Translations under genes and position numbers: made by a program
DNA from: Oscillospiraceae bacterium
GTDB taxonomy: Bacteria > Bacillota > Clostridia > Oscillospirales > UBA929
Direction of reading: 5' to 3'
NCBI GenBank assembly: GCA_009780275.1
Contig: WRAI01000021.1
Location: forward strand, 1 to 43,841
DNA length: 43,841 nt
The notes under the pieces: model-generated
What the model was told of the DNA's origin: nothing
The model's database searches: none
Seen by the model: the letters and a program-made list of their open reading frames with translations, nothing else
Shown here: positions 33,668-41,500 of the stretch, in pieces
How positions within the stretch are numbered: position 1 is the first letter of the stretch
Layout: the number at the start of each line of letters is the position of its first letter

Positions 33668-34642
33668 ATGAAAAAAATGATTTCGCTCGTCTTGGTGACG
33701 ATTTTATTAATCCTGCCCGCTAACGCATTTATCAAGTGGGTGGACTTCAAGGTACCGTATAATGCGCTTGAAGCGGCAATGAAGCTTGACATTGAATCTG
33801 TTGAGCAAGATGTTAAGCTCAACTGGACAGAATTGCTGGCGTTGCTTGCTTGTCAATACGGCGGCGAATGGTCGCGGTATAGAGAGACTGATTTGCATGC
33901 CTTTGCGCAGCGCTTACGCGGTGGCGAGAGTTTGGTTGACATGGCGGAAAAATATGAGCATTACAGCTATTTCGCCGACGCTTACGATGCTGTGTTGGGC
34001 GGACTGTTGGGGCATTACCGCGTCATGGATGAAGTGGGCGATTGGCAGGAGAAGTACGGCTTACGGGCGTTTTCGCCTGTGGCAAAGGGATTCTATTATA
34101 CGCATAGCGACGACTTTGGCACGGGGCGCAATTACGGCTATCAGCGGCGTCATTTAGGGCATGATATGATGTGCCCGACCGGTACGCCGGTAGTTGCCGT
34201 TGAGAGTGGACGTGTTGAAGCGTTGGGCTGGAATCAATACGGCGGTTGGCGTATCGGTATTCGCAGCCTTGACGAGCGGCGATATTATTACTATGCGCAC
34301 TTGCGGCAAAATCGACCTTATCATACCGATTTGAAAGAAGGCGACACTGTCAAGGCAGGTGATGTCATCGGCTATGTCGGCCGCACGGGCTATTCGCGCA
34401 ATGAAAATGTCAACAACATTGAAATCAGTCATCTGCATTTTGGCTTGCAACTGATTTTTGATGAGAGCCAAAAAGAGGCAGTCACTGAAATTTGGGTAGA
34501 CACATATAATATCATCCGCCTTTTGGAGAAAAATCGCGCGCCGGTATACCGCGTTGCCGAAACAAAAGAATACTATGCTGACCATGTGACAGAGGGATTG
34601 GGGACTCCCACTACTTGCCAAATTTTATCAAATAGTATATAA
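33668..34642 (+). CDS. M23 (LytM) family metallopeptidase
   Basis: 324 residues. A short N-terminal hydrophobic segment serves as signal or anchor. The region to 130 is helical. The M23 catalytic domain covers about 155-270: zinc ligands H162 and D166 in HLGHD, YYYYAHLRQNRPY, then HLHFG with H255 and H257. GDTVKAGDVIGYVGRTG is the family's beta-hairpin. All metal ligands are present, so active cross-bridge or stem-peptide hydrolase activity is expected. I choose ATG 33668 rather than GTG 33659. Confidence 0.86.
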   Translation: MKKMISLVLVTILLILPANAFIKWVDFKVPYNALEAAMKLDIESVEQDVKLNWTELLALLACQYGGEWSRYRETDLHAFAQRLRGGESLVDMAEKYEHYSYFADAYDAVLGGLLGHYRVMDEVGDWQEKYGLRAFSPVAKGFYYTHSDDFGTGRNYGYQRRHLGHDMMCPTGTPVVAVESGRVEALGWNQYGGWRIGIRSLDERRYYYYAHLRQNRPYHTDLKEGDTVKAGDVIGYVGRTGYSRNENVNNIEISHLHFGLQLIFDESQKEAVTEIWVDTYNIIRLLEKNRAPVYRVAETKEYYADHVTEGLGTPTTCQILSNSI

Positions 34643-34676
34643 TTAGTTACACCATTCGACAGGAGGCGTGTGCCAT

Positions 34677-35132
34677 ATGAATATTTCAGATAGAATTCAA
34701 CGTTATCGCAAGGCTTGCGGGCTGACGCAAGGGCAGCTGGCAGAGGCTGTAGGCGTTGTCGCGCAGGTGGTCAGTGATTGGGAAAGCGATGTGACACGAC
34801 CTGATTTTGGTAATTTGATCGCGCTAAGTCGCGTGTTTGGTGTTTCGACAGATTCGTTGCTAGTCGGCATTGAAGCGCCGCCGCCTTCATCGGTTGTTGG
34901 GCCGCCGCTGGTTGAGGCGACCAAGTTAGAAGAAGAGGATGTAATTTCCGAAGATGAGGAGTTGGATCAGCTTGCCTTTGAGTTTGTGCTGACAGGCTCT
35001 GAAGATGACGTAGTGCCGATATATAAATCGAGAAGAAGTCGCAAGAATACGGTGTTAGCCCTTGCCGTAGGTATATTGGCGGTTGCTGGCGGCTTGGCGG
35101 CTGTAAAAGCAGTCAAGCAGAAAAAGAAATAA
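34677..35132 (+). CDS. Membrane-anchored XRE regulator
   Basis: 151 residues. HTH at 4-60 (RYRKACGLTQGQLAEAVGVV, then QVVSDWESDVTRPDFGNLIA), with FGVSTDSLLVGI after it. An acidic linker (KLEEEDVISEDEELDQ) follows, then a basic cluster (KSRRSRKN) and one C-terminal membrane helix (VLALAVGILAVAGGLAA). So the DNA-binding part would be tethered to the membrane. AGGAGG at 34661-34666 fits ATG 34677. It sits directly upstream of the LtaS-like gene, a possible target. Confidence 0.75.
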   Translation: MNISDRIQRYRKACGLTQGQLAEAVGVVAQVVSDWESDVTRPDFGNLIALSRVFGVSTDSLLVGIEAPPPSSVVGPPLVEATKLEEEDVISEDEELDQLAFEFVLTGSEDDVVPIYKSRRSRKNTVLALAVGILAVAGGLAAVKAVKQKKK

Positions 35133-35211
35133 TCGTAGGGATGGCTTGCGGTTGTGCGTGATGACTTCGTGGACGCACAATGCACATTTCTACATCAACA
35201 GAGGAATTACT

Positions 35212-37215
35212 ATGCCCGCATTTTTACATAAAACCATCGATGCTTTGTACAACACCGACTTTCTGCGCCGTGTGCTGCTGTATTGGCTCTGCTTTTTTTG
35301 CTGGGAGATGATTTTTCGCGTTTCGTCTATCAGTGGTTTTTTTGCGTTTTCAATTTTGCGAGTTCTACTCATTGCGTTGCCATCAGGCATGGTCTTTGCT
35401 GCGGTGTTGACGTTAGTGAAACGGTCGGCGCGAATGTGGGTGTTGCTTCCCTCGATGCTGGTTGTTATGATTTTATACGGTTCGCAGATTGTATTTCGCT
35501 CTATTCAGCCGTCGTTTTGGGGCATTGGTTCACTGGAACACAGTACTGGCATTATGTCTGAATTTATGCCTGTTATCGCACCGGCGATGTTGCGTAATTT
35601 GCCGTGGATTTTTCTGCTGTCATTACCGATTGTGGCGGCAATTCTATGGGAGCGAAAAGAGCGGAATGTCGCGCGCGGACGGCAAGCTGTCGCATGTGTT
35701 CTTGCTGTTGCAGTAATAGTTAATATATTGGCGTGGGTGACGTTTGGGTTTGCCGCACGGGATTTTAATTCGGCGCTTGGGCGGTTTTACGGCCGCAACG
35801 GCAGTCCGACTGTCATGCACGAACACAGCGGCGTATTCGGTGCGTTTGGGTTGCAGTTGGCAAGCTTTATTGTGCCGCGAGGCACAGACTCGGCGATGGA
35901 GCTCGCAGGTACGCGCCGTCCATCCGGCAGTTCGCCGTCGCCGTATGGTTATAATGCATTGGATATTGATTTTGAGCAGCTGGCACGGGATGCTGGCACG
36001 CCGCGATTGCGGCAATTGCACGAATTTCTTGCCAACCGAATGCCCAGCCCCAAACACGAGCTGACAGGGCGTTTTGAGGGGTATAATTTGATTTATATCA
36101 TTGCTGAATCGTTGGCGCCGTATGCCATTCGCCCTGACTTGACGCCTACACTCTACCATATGATGAATCAAGGCATCCACTTTACGAATTTCTATAACCC
36201 ATCTTGGCCACTCAGTACACTGGACGGAGAATATGTGTTGCATACGGGACTCTTTCCAAAGCCTGATATATGGAGTTTTGTGCGCGCCGGGCGCAATGAG
36301 GTGTGGCAGCCGTTCACCTTAGGGCGGCAGTTTGAGGCGATGGGGATGCAGCCGCTTGCTTTTCATAACCACGCCTACACGTTCTTTCAGCGTTACTTAT
36401 CGCATCCGAATATGGGTTATGATTTCCGAGCGGTGGGTAACGGGTTGGATATGGAGCTTGGTGAAATCTTTTGGCGCAGTGACTTAGAAATGATGCAGCT
36501 GACGGTTGATGAGTTTATTGATAAAGAGCAGTTTCATGTGTATTATCTGACGGTGAGCGGACACAAGCCGTATACGGCAGATATGCACACAATGGTGGCA
36601 CGGCACTGGGACGCGGTGGCGCACTTGGATTATTCAGAGCGTGCGCTTGGCTATCTGGCGGCGAATTTGGAGCTAGAGCACGCCGTAAGCTATTTGATGG
36701 AACGCTTGGAAGCCGCGGGCATTGCCGAGCGGACACTGATTGTCCTCACACCTGACCATCATCCGTATGGGTTGGAACATTGGGAGATCGAAGAATTGGC
36801 AGGGCATGAAGTTGAAGAGGAGTTGGGTGTTAAGCACAGCTTGTTGATTATGTATACGCACGGCATGGAGCCAATGACAGTGGATAAGCCGAGCTCAAGC
36901 GTTGATGTATTGCCGACAGTTTTGAATTTAATGGGGTTGCCGTTTGATTCGCGATTGTTGATTGGGGTGGATATTTTGAGCGATACACCGCCACTGGTCA
37001 TGTTTAACTGCCGTAGCTTCATTACTGAGAACGGGCGCTTCTATCGAAAGCGCAATGAATTTGTACCCAATCCAGGTGTAGAGATTGACGAGAATTACAT
37101 CAATGACATTTTGAAAATAGTTAACGCTGAATTTGCCGCTTCGGCAGCGATTTTAGACTTGGATTACTATCGCTTTTTGGAAACGTATATTTTAGCGGCA
37201 AAAATGCAAAATTAG
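35212..37215 (+). CDS. LtaS-like sulfatase-family phosphoglycerol transferase
   Basis: 667 residues. Five or so membrane helices occupy 1-190, then the extracellular sulfatase-fold domain. It has an NLIYIIAESLAPYAI metal-binding strand, the PLSTLDGEY motif with Thr336 at the nucleophile position, a DFRAVGNGLDMELGEIFW region, and LIVLTPDHHPYGLE for the late metal ligands. This matches lipoteichoic-acid synthase-like enzymes that move glycerol phosphate from phosphatidylglycerol onto a glycolipid or a modified polymer. Start at ATG 35212 with AGAGGA; an upstream TTG at 35146 is unlikely. Confidence 0.85.
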   Translation: MPAFLHKTIDALYNTDFLRRVLLYWLCFFCWEMIFRVSSISGFFAFSILRVLLIALPSGMVFAAVLTLVKRSARMWVLLPSMLVVMILYGSQIVFRSIQPSFWGIGSLEHSTGIMSEFMPVIAPAMLRNLPWIFLLSLPIVAAILWERKERNVARGRQAVACVLAVAVIVNILAWVTFGFAARDFNSALGRFYGRNGSPTVMHEHSGVFGAFGLQLASFIVPRGTDSAMELAGTRRPSGSSPSPYGYNALDIDFEQLARDAGTPRLRQLHEFLANRMPSPKHELTGRFEGYNLIYIIAESLAPYAIRPDLTPTLYHMMNQGIHFTNFYNPSWPLSTLDGEYVLHTGLFPKPDIWSFVRAGRNEVWQPFTLGRQFEAMGMQPLAFHNHAYTFFQRYLSHPNMGYDFRAVGNGLDMELGEIFWRSDLEMMQLTVDEFIDKEQFHVYYLTVSGHKPYTADMHTMVARHWDAVAHLDYSERALGYLAANLELEHAVSYLMERLEAAGIAERTLIVLTPDHHPYGLEHWEIEELAGHEVEEELGVKHSLLIMYTHGMEPMTVDKPSSSVDVLPTVLNLMGLPFDSRLLIGVDILSDTPPLVMFNCRSFITENGRFYRKRNEFVPNPGVEIDENYINDILKIVNAEFAASAAILDLDYYRFLETYILAAKMQN

Positions 37216-37218
37216 GGG

Positions 37219-37247
37219 TTGCAATGTTCGGCAGCTTATGTTATAAT
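37219..37247 (+). promoter_or_regulatory. Promoter for the tRNA-His/Lys/Gln cluster
   Basis: TTGCAA (37219-37224), a 17-base spacer and a perfect TATAAT (37242-37247), 23 bases before tRNA-His. Confidence 0.65.
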
Positions 37248-37269
37248 ACTCTTCGCGCTTGGAAAACAT

Positions 37270-37347
37270 GGTGGGTGTAGCTCAGTTGGTTAGAGCACCA
37301 GGTTGTGGTTCTGGGGGTCGCCGGTTCGATTCCGGTCATTCACCCCA
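37270..37347 (+). tRNA. tRNA-His (anticodon GTG)
   Basis: Acceptor stem GTGGGTG (37271-37277) pairs with CATTCAC (37337-37343) using two G.U pairs. The extra G at 37270 is the His-specific G(-1), which faces C73 (37344). The CCA end is encoded at 37345-37347. The anticodon loop is TTGTGGT. Confidence 0.92.
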
Positions 37348-37419
37348 TGTTTGGCACTTAGTGTTTAGTGGGCCGCTACTTGCTGCTCACTAACGCTAAG
37401 GCGCGACGATAAAAAAAAT

Positions 37420-37495
37420 GATCTGCTAGCTCAGTCGGTAGAGCATCTGCCTTTTAAGCAGGTGGTCCTGGGTTCGAGTCCCAGGCAGATCACCA
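37420..37495 (+). tRNA. tRNA-Lys (anticodon TTT)
   Basis: Acceptor GATCTGC pairs with GCAGATC. The anticodon loop CTTTTAA gives TTT. The T-arm GGTTCGAGTCC and an encoded CCA are present. Confidence 0.94.
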
Positions 37496-37529
37496 TGTCG
37501 GAAGAAACTTTGCCCTACGTCATTTCCGC

Positions 37530-37552
37530 GCGGGCGCGAAAATTGCGCCCGC
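37530..37552 (+). other. Strong GC hairpin between tRNA-Lys and tRNA-Gln
   Basis: GCGGGCGC (37530-37537) pairs with GCGCCCGC (37545-37552) around GAAAATT. It may process or partly terminate the tRNA transcript. The rest of the 146-base spacer shows no gene. Confidence 0.4.
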
Positions 37553-37641
37553 TCCGTTCTTCCTCATTTCATCGCCTCGCAAAGCAGGCTTCGCTCAGGG
37601 AGAAGGAACATAGCGTAGTGTGGGCAGCGGCGTGCTATCAT

Positions 37642-37717
37642 TGGGATATAGCCAAGTCGGTAAGGCACCAGACTTTGACTCTGGCATGCGTAGGTTCGAG
37701 TCCTACTATCCCAGCCA
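37642..37717 (+). tRNA. tRNA-Gln (anticodon TTG)
   Basis: Acceptor TGGGATA pairs with TATCCCA. The anticodon loop CTTTGAC gives TTG. Discriminator G and CCA (37715-37717) are encoded. The 3' end is followed at once by the hairpin shared with the tRNA-Ser locus. Confidence 0.94.
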
Positions 37718-37721
37718 ACAG

Positions 37722-37757
37722 AAAAGCCTGTAACATAATGGTTACAAGCTTTTTTGT
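37722..37757 (+). terminator. Hairpin after tRNA-Gln, shared with the tRNA-Ser locus
   Basis: AAAGCCTGTAAC and GTTACAAGCTTT with loop ATAATG form a stem with one mismatch, followed by a T-run. It is almost the same as 801-835 read from the tRNA-Ser side. Confidence 0.65.
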
Positions 37758-37865
37758 TTGTTGAGAACATGACTGCAAATTGCAAACGCTCATATTTATT
37801 AAACTGGTATCAACAAAGCCTTTTCTCACTGAGTTTAGGCTTTTGTCTTGCATTAACCCGGCAAG

Positions 37866-38003
37866 TACGCGCAAATCGTGAAAACGCGTGTTAGGTGCAC
37901 CAGTTGCAAGAATATGCTTTAAATGTTTGTACACAATGCAATCGTGGCACGTGGCGAATTTGCGTAGCGTTTCAAGATTAGGCTCTTTATACATCAACGA
38001 CAA
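37866..38003 (-). pseudogene. Integrase remnant next to tRNA-Gln
   Basis: The minus-strand frame reads VYKHLKHILATGAPNTRFHDLR (37934-37869), which parallels YKNFKRIVDGIGAPAARFHDLR in the integrase at 110-760. Right after HDLR the similarity stops. Upstream residues (38003-37935) do not align clearly. Only about 22 codons survive, so this is a scar of a tyrosine-recombinase element, pointing toward the tRNA as at the left end of the window. Confidence 0.6.
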
Positions 38004-38041
38004 AGCATCGTGATTTCAACGAGAAGAAATCGCGATGCTTT
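38002..38041. repeat. Long inverted repeat in the scar region
   Basis: Arms 38002-38017 and 38026-38041 (AAAGCATCGTGATTTC against GAAATCGCGATGCTTT, one wobble position) with an 8-base loop. No T-run follows. Probably part of the lost element. Confidence 0.5.
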
Positions 38042-38252
38042 GCCGTTGCTTTCCGTTGAGAACTTCATGCCGCAAGACCCTTGCTTGCACCACGAAGAAA
38101 ATCTACCAAAACGGTTGAAATGGCCGATAGTGCTGCCGTGAATTGCATAATAAATATTATTGCAACGCATGGGCGTATTAATAAGAATTTCGAAGGCCAG
38201 TTCTATCATCTTAAATTTTAACTATAAGAAAATCTGAGGAATTTCACAAAAA
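38042..38252. other. Intergenic stretch without a recognisable gene
   Basis: A/T-rich sequence between the integrase scar and the RHS promoter. A 71-codon minus-strand frame here has no recognisable pattern and no good start signal. I see nothing else. Confidence 0.4.
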
Positions 38253-38255
38253 TAC

Positions 38256-38284
38256 TTGACAGCCAAGTATTCCCATGTTACACT
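38256..38284 (+). promoter_or_regulatory. Promoter for the RHS gene leader
   Basis: Perfect TTGACA (38256-38261), a 17-base spacer and TACACT (38279-38284), 225 bases before the RHS start. Confidence 0.65.
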
Positions 38285-38347
38285 ACTGACAAATTCAGAC
38301 AAAAATTCATGCGAAAGGCGTGGTTCATAATGAAGCGAGTTTAATGC

Positions 38348-38392
38348 GCGCGAAACACTAGTGTAGGCTAGGGTGGTTTCGTGCGGTTTTTT
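38348..38392 (+). terminator. Intrinsic terminator inside the RHS leader
   Basis: GCGCGAAAC (38348-38356) pairs with GTTTCGTGC (38376-38384), with one G.U pair and a possible inner CTAG/CTAG stem; TTTTTT ends at 38392. It lies about 100 bases after the promoter and about 115 bases before the coding start, so it would end a short RNA or attenuate the RHS gene. Confidence 0.65.
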
Positions 38393-38508
38393 ATTATAAC
38401 AGTGAAAAAAGGATGGGGCCATGGCAAGCTATATCATTTATCCACAACAGATGAAATATTATACCTATCCAAAACCTTAACAAACAAACATGAAAAGGAG
38501 CTCCTATC

Positions 38509-41500
38509 ATGAAAAAGACCTTATGTAATGCCTTGGCAATAGCGTTATCTCTGGTCATGGTTCTCCACATTCTGCCTTTGCAATCCATAGCTGAAAGCTC
38601 AGAAGCGCAAAAGTTTGAATATAGTGAAATTACAAGTTATCCAACTGATGGGTCAGAGTATCCGGAAGTATATGATACAGACCGTTTGGTGGATGAGGAT
38701 TGGGAGCAACAAGAAATAACAGCTGAAGATATTGTTGGTGAAATCGTAGAACTCCGTGAAGAAGATGTCAAGCATTTTCGTTTGGTCGATGGCTCATACA
38801 TCGCTGTTCAGTTTGATCATGCGGTCCACTACCAAAATGAAGACGGCGAATGGGAAGACATAGACAATCGCTTAGAACAGGGAGAAACAGAGCGCCTGCA
38901 GCGCCGAGGGCGTGGTAACCGTGGCCGTGATAGAGACCACAGTACAACACGTTCATGGAGTCGTCGCGGTGGGCGTAATAATATTGATTTACCTCAACAA
39001 GGTCGTGATAACGAACCGTTGATCAGCTTTGAGCGCGATGGCCATTCGGTTAGCATATCATTGCCCGGTGCTAACCCTGTTCAAGCTGTGATCATCACAC
39101 CGGAGCAACCATATGACGACTGTTTGGGAGAAGCGGTCACACCGCAGAATATTATGAGTATTCTGCGCTATGAGAACATACTTGATGGCGTGGATATTGA
39201 ATATGTCTTCTTTGGTGAGGATGTAAAAGAAAATATCATCGTCCATAATCCACGCGACGATTATAGCTTTGTTTTTGAATTGGACCTAGGCAACCTCGCA
39301 CCTGTTGAGGTGGAAGATGGCTCGATTTATCTGGTCAATCCGGTCAATGGTGAAGCGATTTACCAAATCCCCGCACCATTTATGTTCGATTCAGATGGCG
39401 CATTTTCAACTGATGCATGGTATACCTTAGCGTATATCGGCACAGACGATAATGTGTCTCTTTTCAATTTTACGGTAACTGCCGATGAAGCATGGATGAA
39501 CGATGAAGAGCGTGTATGGCCGATTATCATTGATCCGCCGCTAATCACCGTGAGAGACGATGTTTTTACGGCACGATATATCGATAGCGATTGGCCAAGC
39601 AATCAATGGAACACGAACAGCTTAATTGTTGGCGGGAATGCGGTCAGAAGAATGCGCACATACATGCATATTCGTGAATTACCTGCGTTGCCGGCCAACA
39701 GCATGGTGGTGAGTTCACAAATTGCGCTGCGCCAGTTTTCTAATGCGCCCGGCTTTGGCCCCGGATACAGGCATACAAATATGCCTGCGATAAATATTGG
39801 GGTGTATCCCATTACGCATAGCTCTAGCCAGTGGCATTTCAATCTCACAAACCCCAGCCCCAATGTATTGCTTGACTATGTACGCGTACAGGCTCATCTT
39901 GAGATGACATGGGCATTTTGGGACATAACGCGCACGGTCAAGGGGTGGTATGCCGCTCCAACCAACACCAATCGAAACCTAATGTTCAAGGCACTTGAAG
40001 AAGGCACTATGACCGGCACACGAAATGCCAACGCCCTATTCGCCAACGCCCATGCAAGTCATATGCATTCATTCCCGCGACTTATTGTACAATATCAGAA
40101 TACGGTTGGGCTGGAAGACCATTTCACGTATCACATACAAGACATCGGGCGTGCCGGAACGGGGCATGTGGCTGACTATACAGGCGCATTAACAATTGTA
40201 AAGCCGCTTGTCTCAAATGCCAGCACGGTCGTGCCATTCGAGTTGTCTCTTATTTATAATTCGCAGTATCATGACCGCTACTACTCGGCAGTCAACAGTA
40301 GGAGCTACGCCGGTATGCATATGGGACATGGCTGGAAGCTGAGCACACAAAAAAGCATACATGAAGTCACTTTATACGATAGCTTTGATGGCAGCACACT
40401 TTATATGAGGTACACCGACGCTGACGGCACGATGCACTATTTCGCACCAGTTGAAAATCATTGGGAAGATGAAAGTGGCCTGGGGCTTAGAATCGAGCGC
40501 ATCAATGTCGGCATCCATCGATACAGGTTGACAGACCAGCAGAATAATCGCATGGAATTTGATGCGGCCGGGCGACTAAGGCTTATCACTGACCGCAATG
40601 GAAATCGCACACAGTTCAATTTTGGCAATGCCGACTTCCCCGGCAGAATAACATCAATATCAACGCAGTTGAATGGCCATAATTCTGTTGGTGTTGCTTG
40701 GTTCATTTATGATCAATGGGGATTTCTAAATCGTGTTGTTGACCGTGCCGGTAATGAAACTCGCTTTGCATACAGTGCCAGCCGACTTATTCGCATCACG
40801 CATGCGGATGGCGCATTCATGTCGTATGCATATGGTGGGCCGGGCGGGCGGCTGACGACAGCCACTGACGGCGAAAGTGGCCGTTTGGTGCGGTATAGTT
40901 GGAATGCCAACGGCACAGTTCATGAATTTGTCAACTACGGCAGAGGCAGCGGAGGTGCTGCCAGAGAACGATTGGTGCGTATCGAGCGCCCCGTCATGGG
41001 CAAAACGATATATCGCTATGCCGGCGCATCCGGCGACATTAATGCAAATGATGCCATTTATCAGTTCATGTTGTTTGACAATGCGGGGCGCACAGTTAAT
41101 AGTTACTTTACTGACCACACACGCACCAACATTTTAAGTGCATCTGCTGCGGGCTTTACACCGCCGTCCGGCACATCGCGTCAAAACAATCGCATCACGC
41201 GCAGTGCCGCCATGGGCGTGGCATCGAGCAATATGTTCCGCAATAGCGGTATGGAAGAAGGGACAACGCATTGGCGTTTCTCGCGTACAAATGGGTTCAG
41301 CGCCGCAACGAATAATCCGCGAACAGGCCATCGCTCAATGGAATGGACGACACGTTCAGATGCGGTACAACAGTACCAAACTTTGACGCTCGAACGCGGT
41401 CAGCCCTATACCGTTTCGGCGTATATCAATACGTCACAAGTAACATCATTCAACGGCGGTATTCGGCTTCAGTTCAGATTCGGAAGCAATCAAGTTGTTG

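Noticed and set aside
37994..38209. 71-codon minus-strand frame in the scar region
   Set aside because: No recognisable pattern, and it contains the long inverted repeat; more likely debris.
38285..38400. Known riboswitch in the RHS leader (c-di-GMP-I, guanidine-I considered)
   Set aside because: A GAAA loop and a CTAGGGT word occur, but the conserved cores of those classes are missing.
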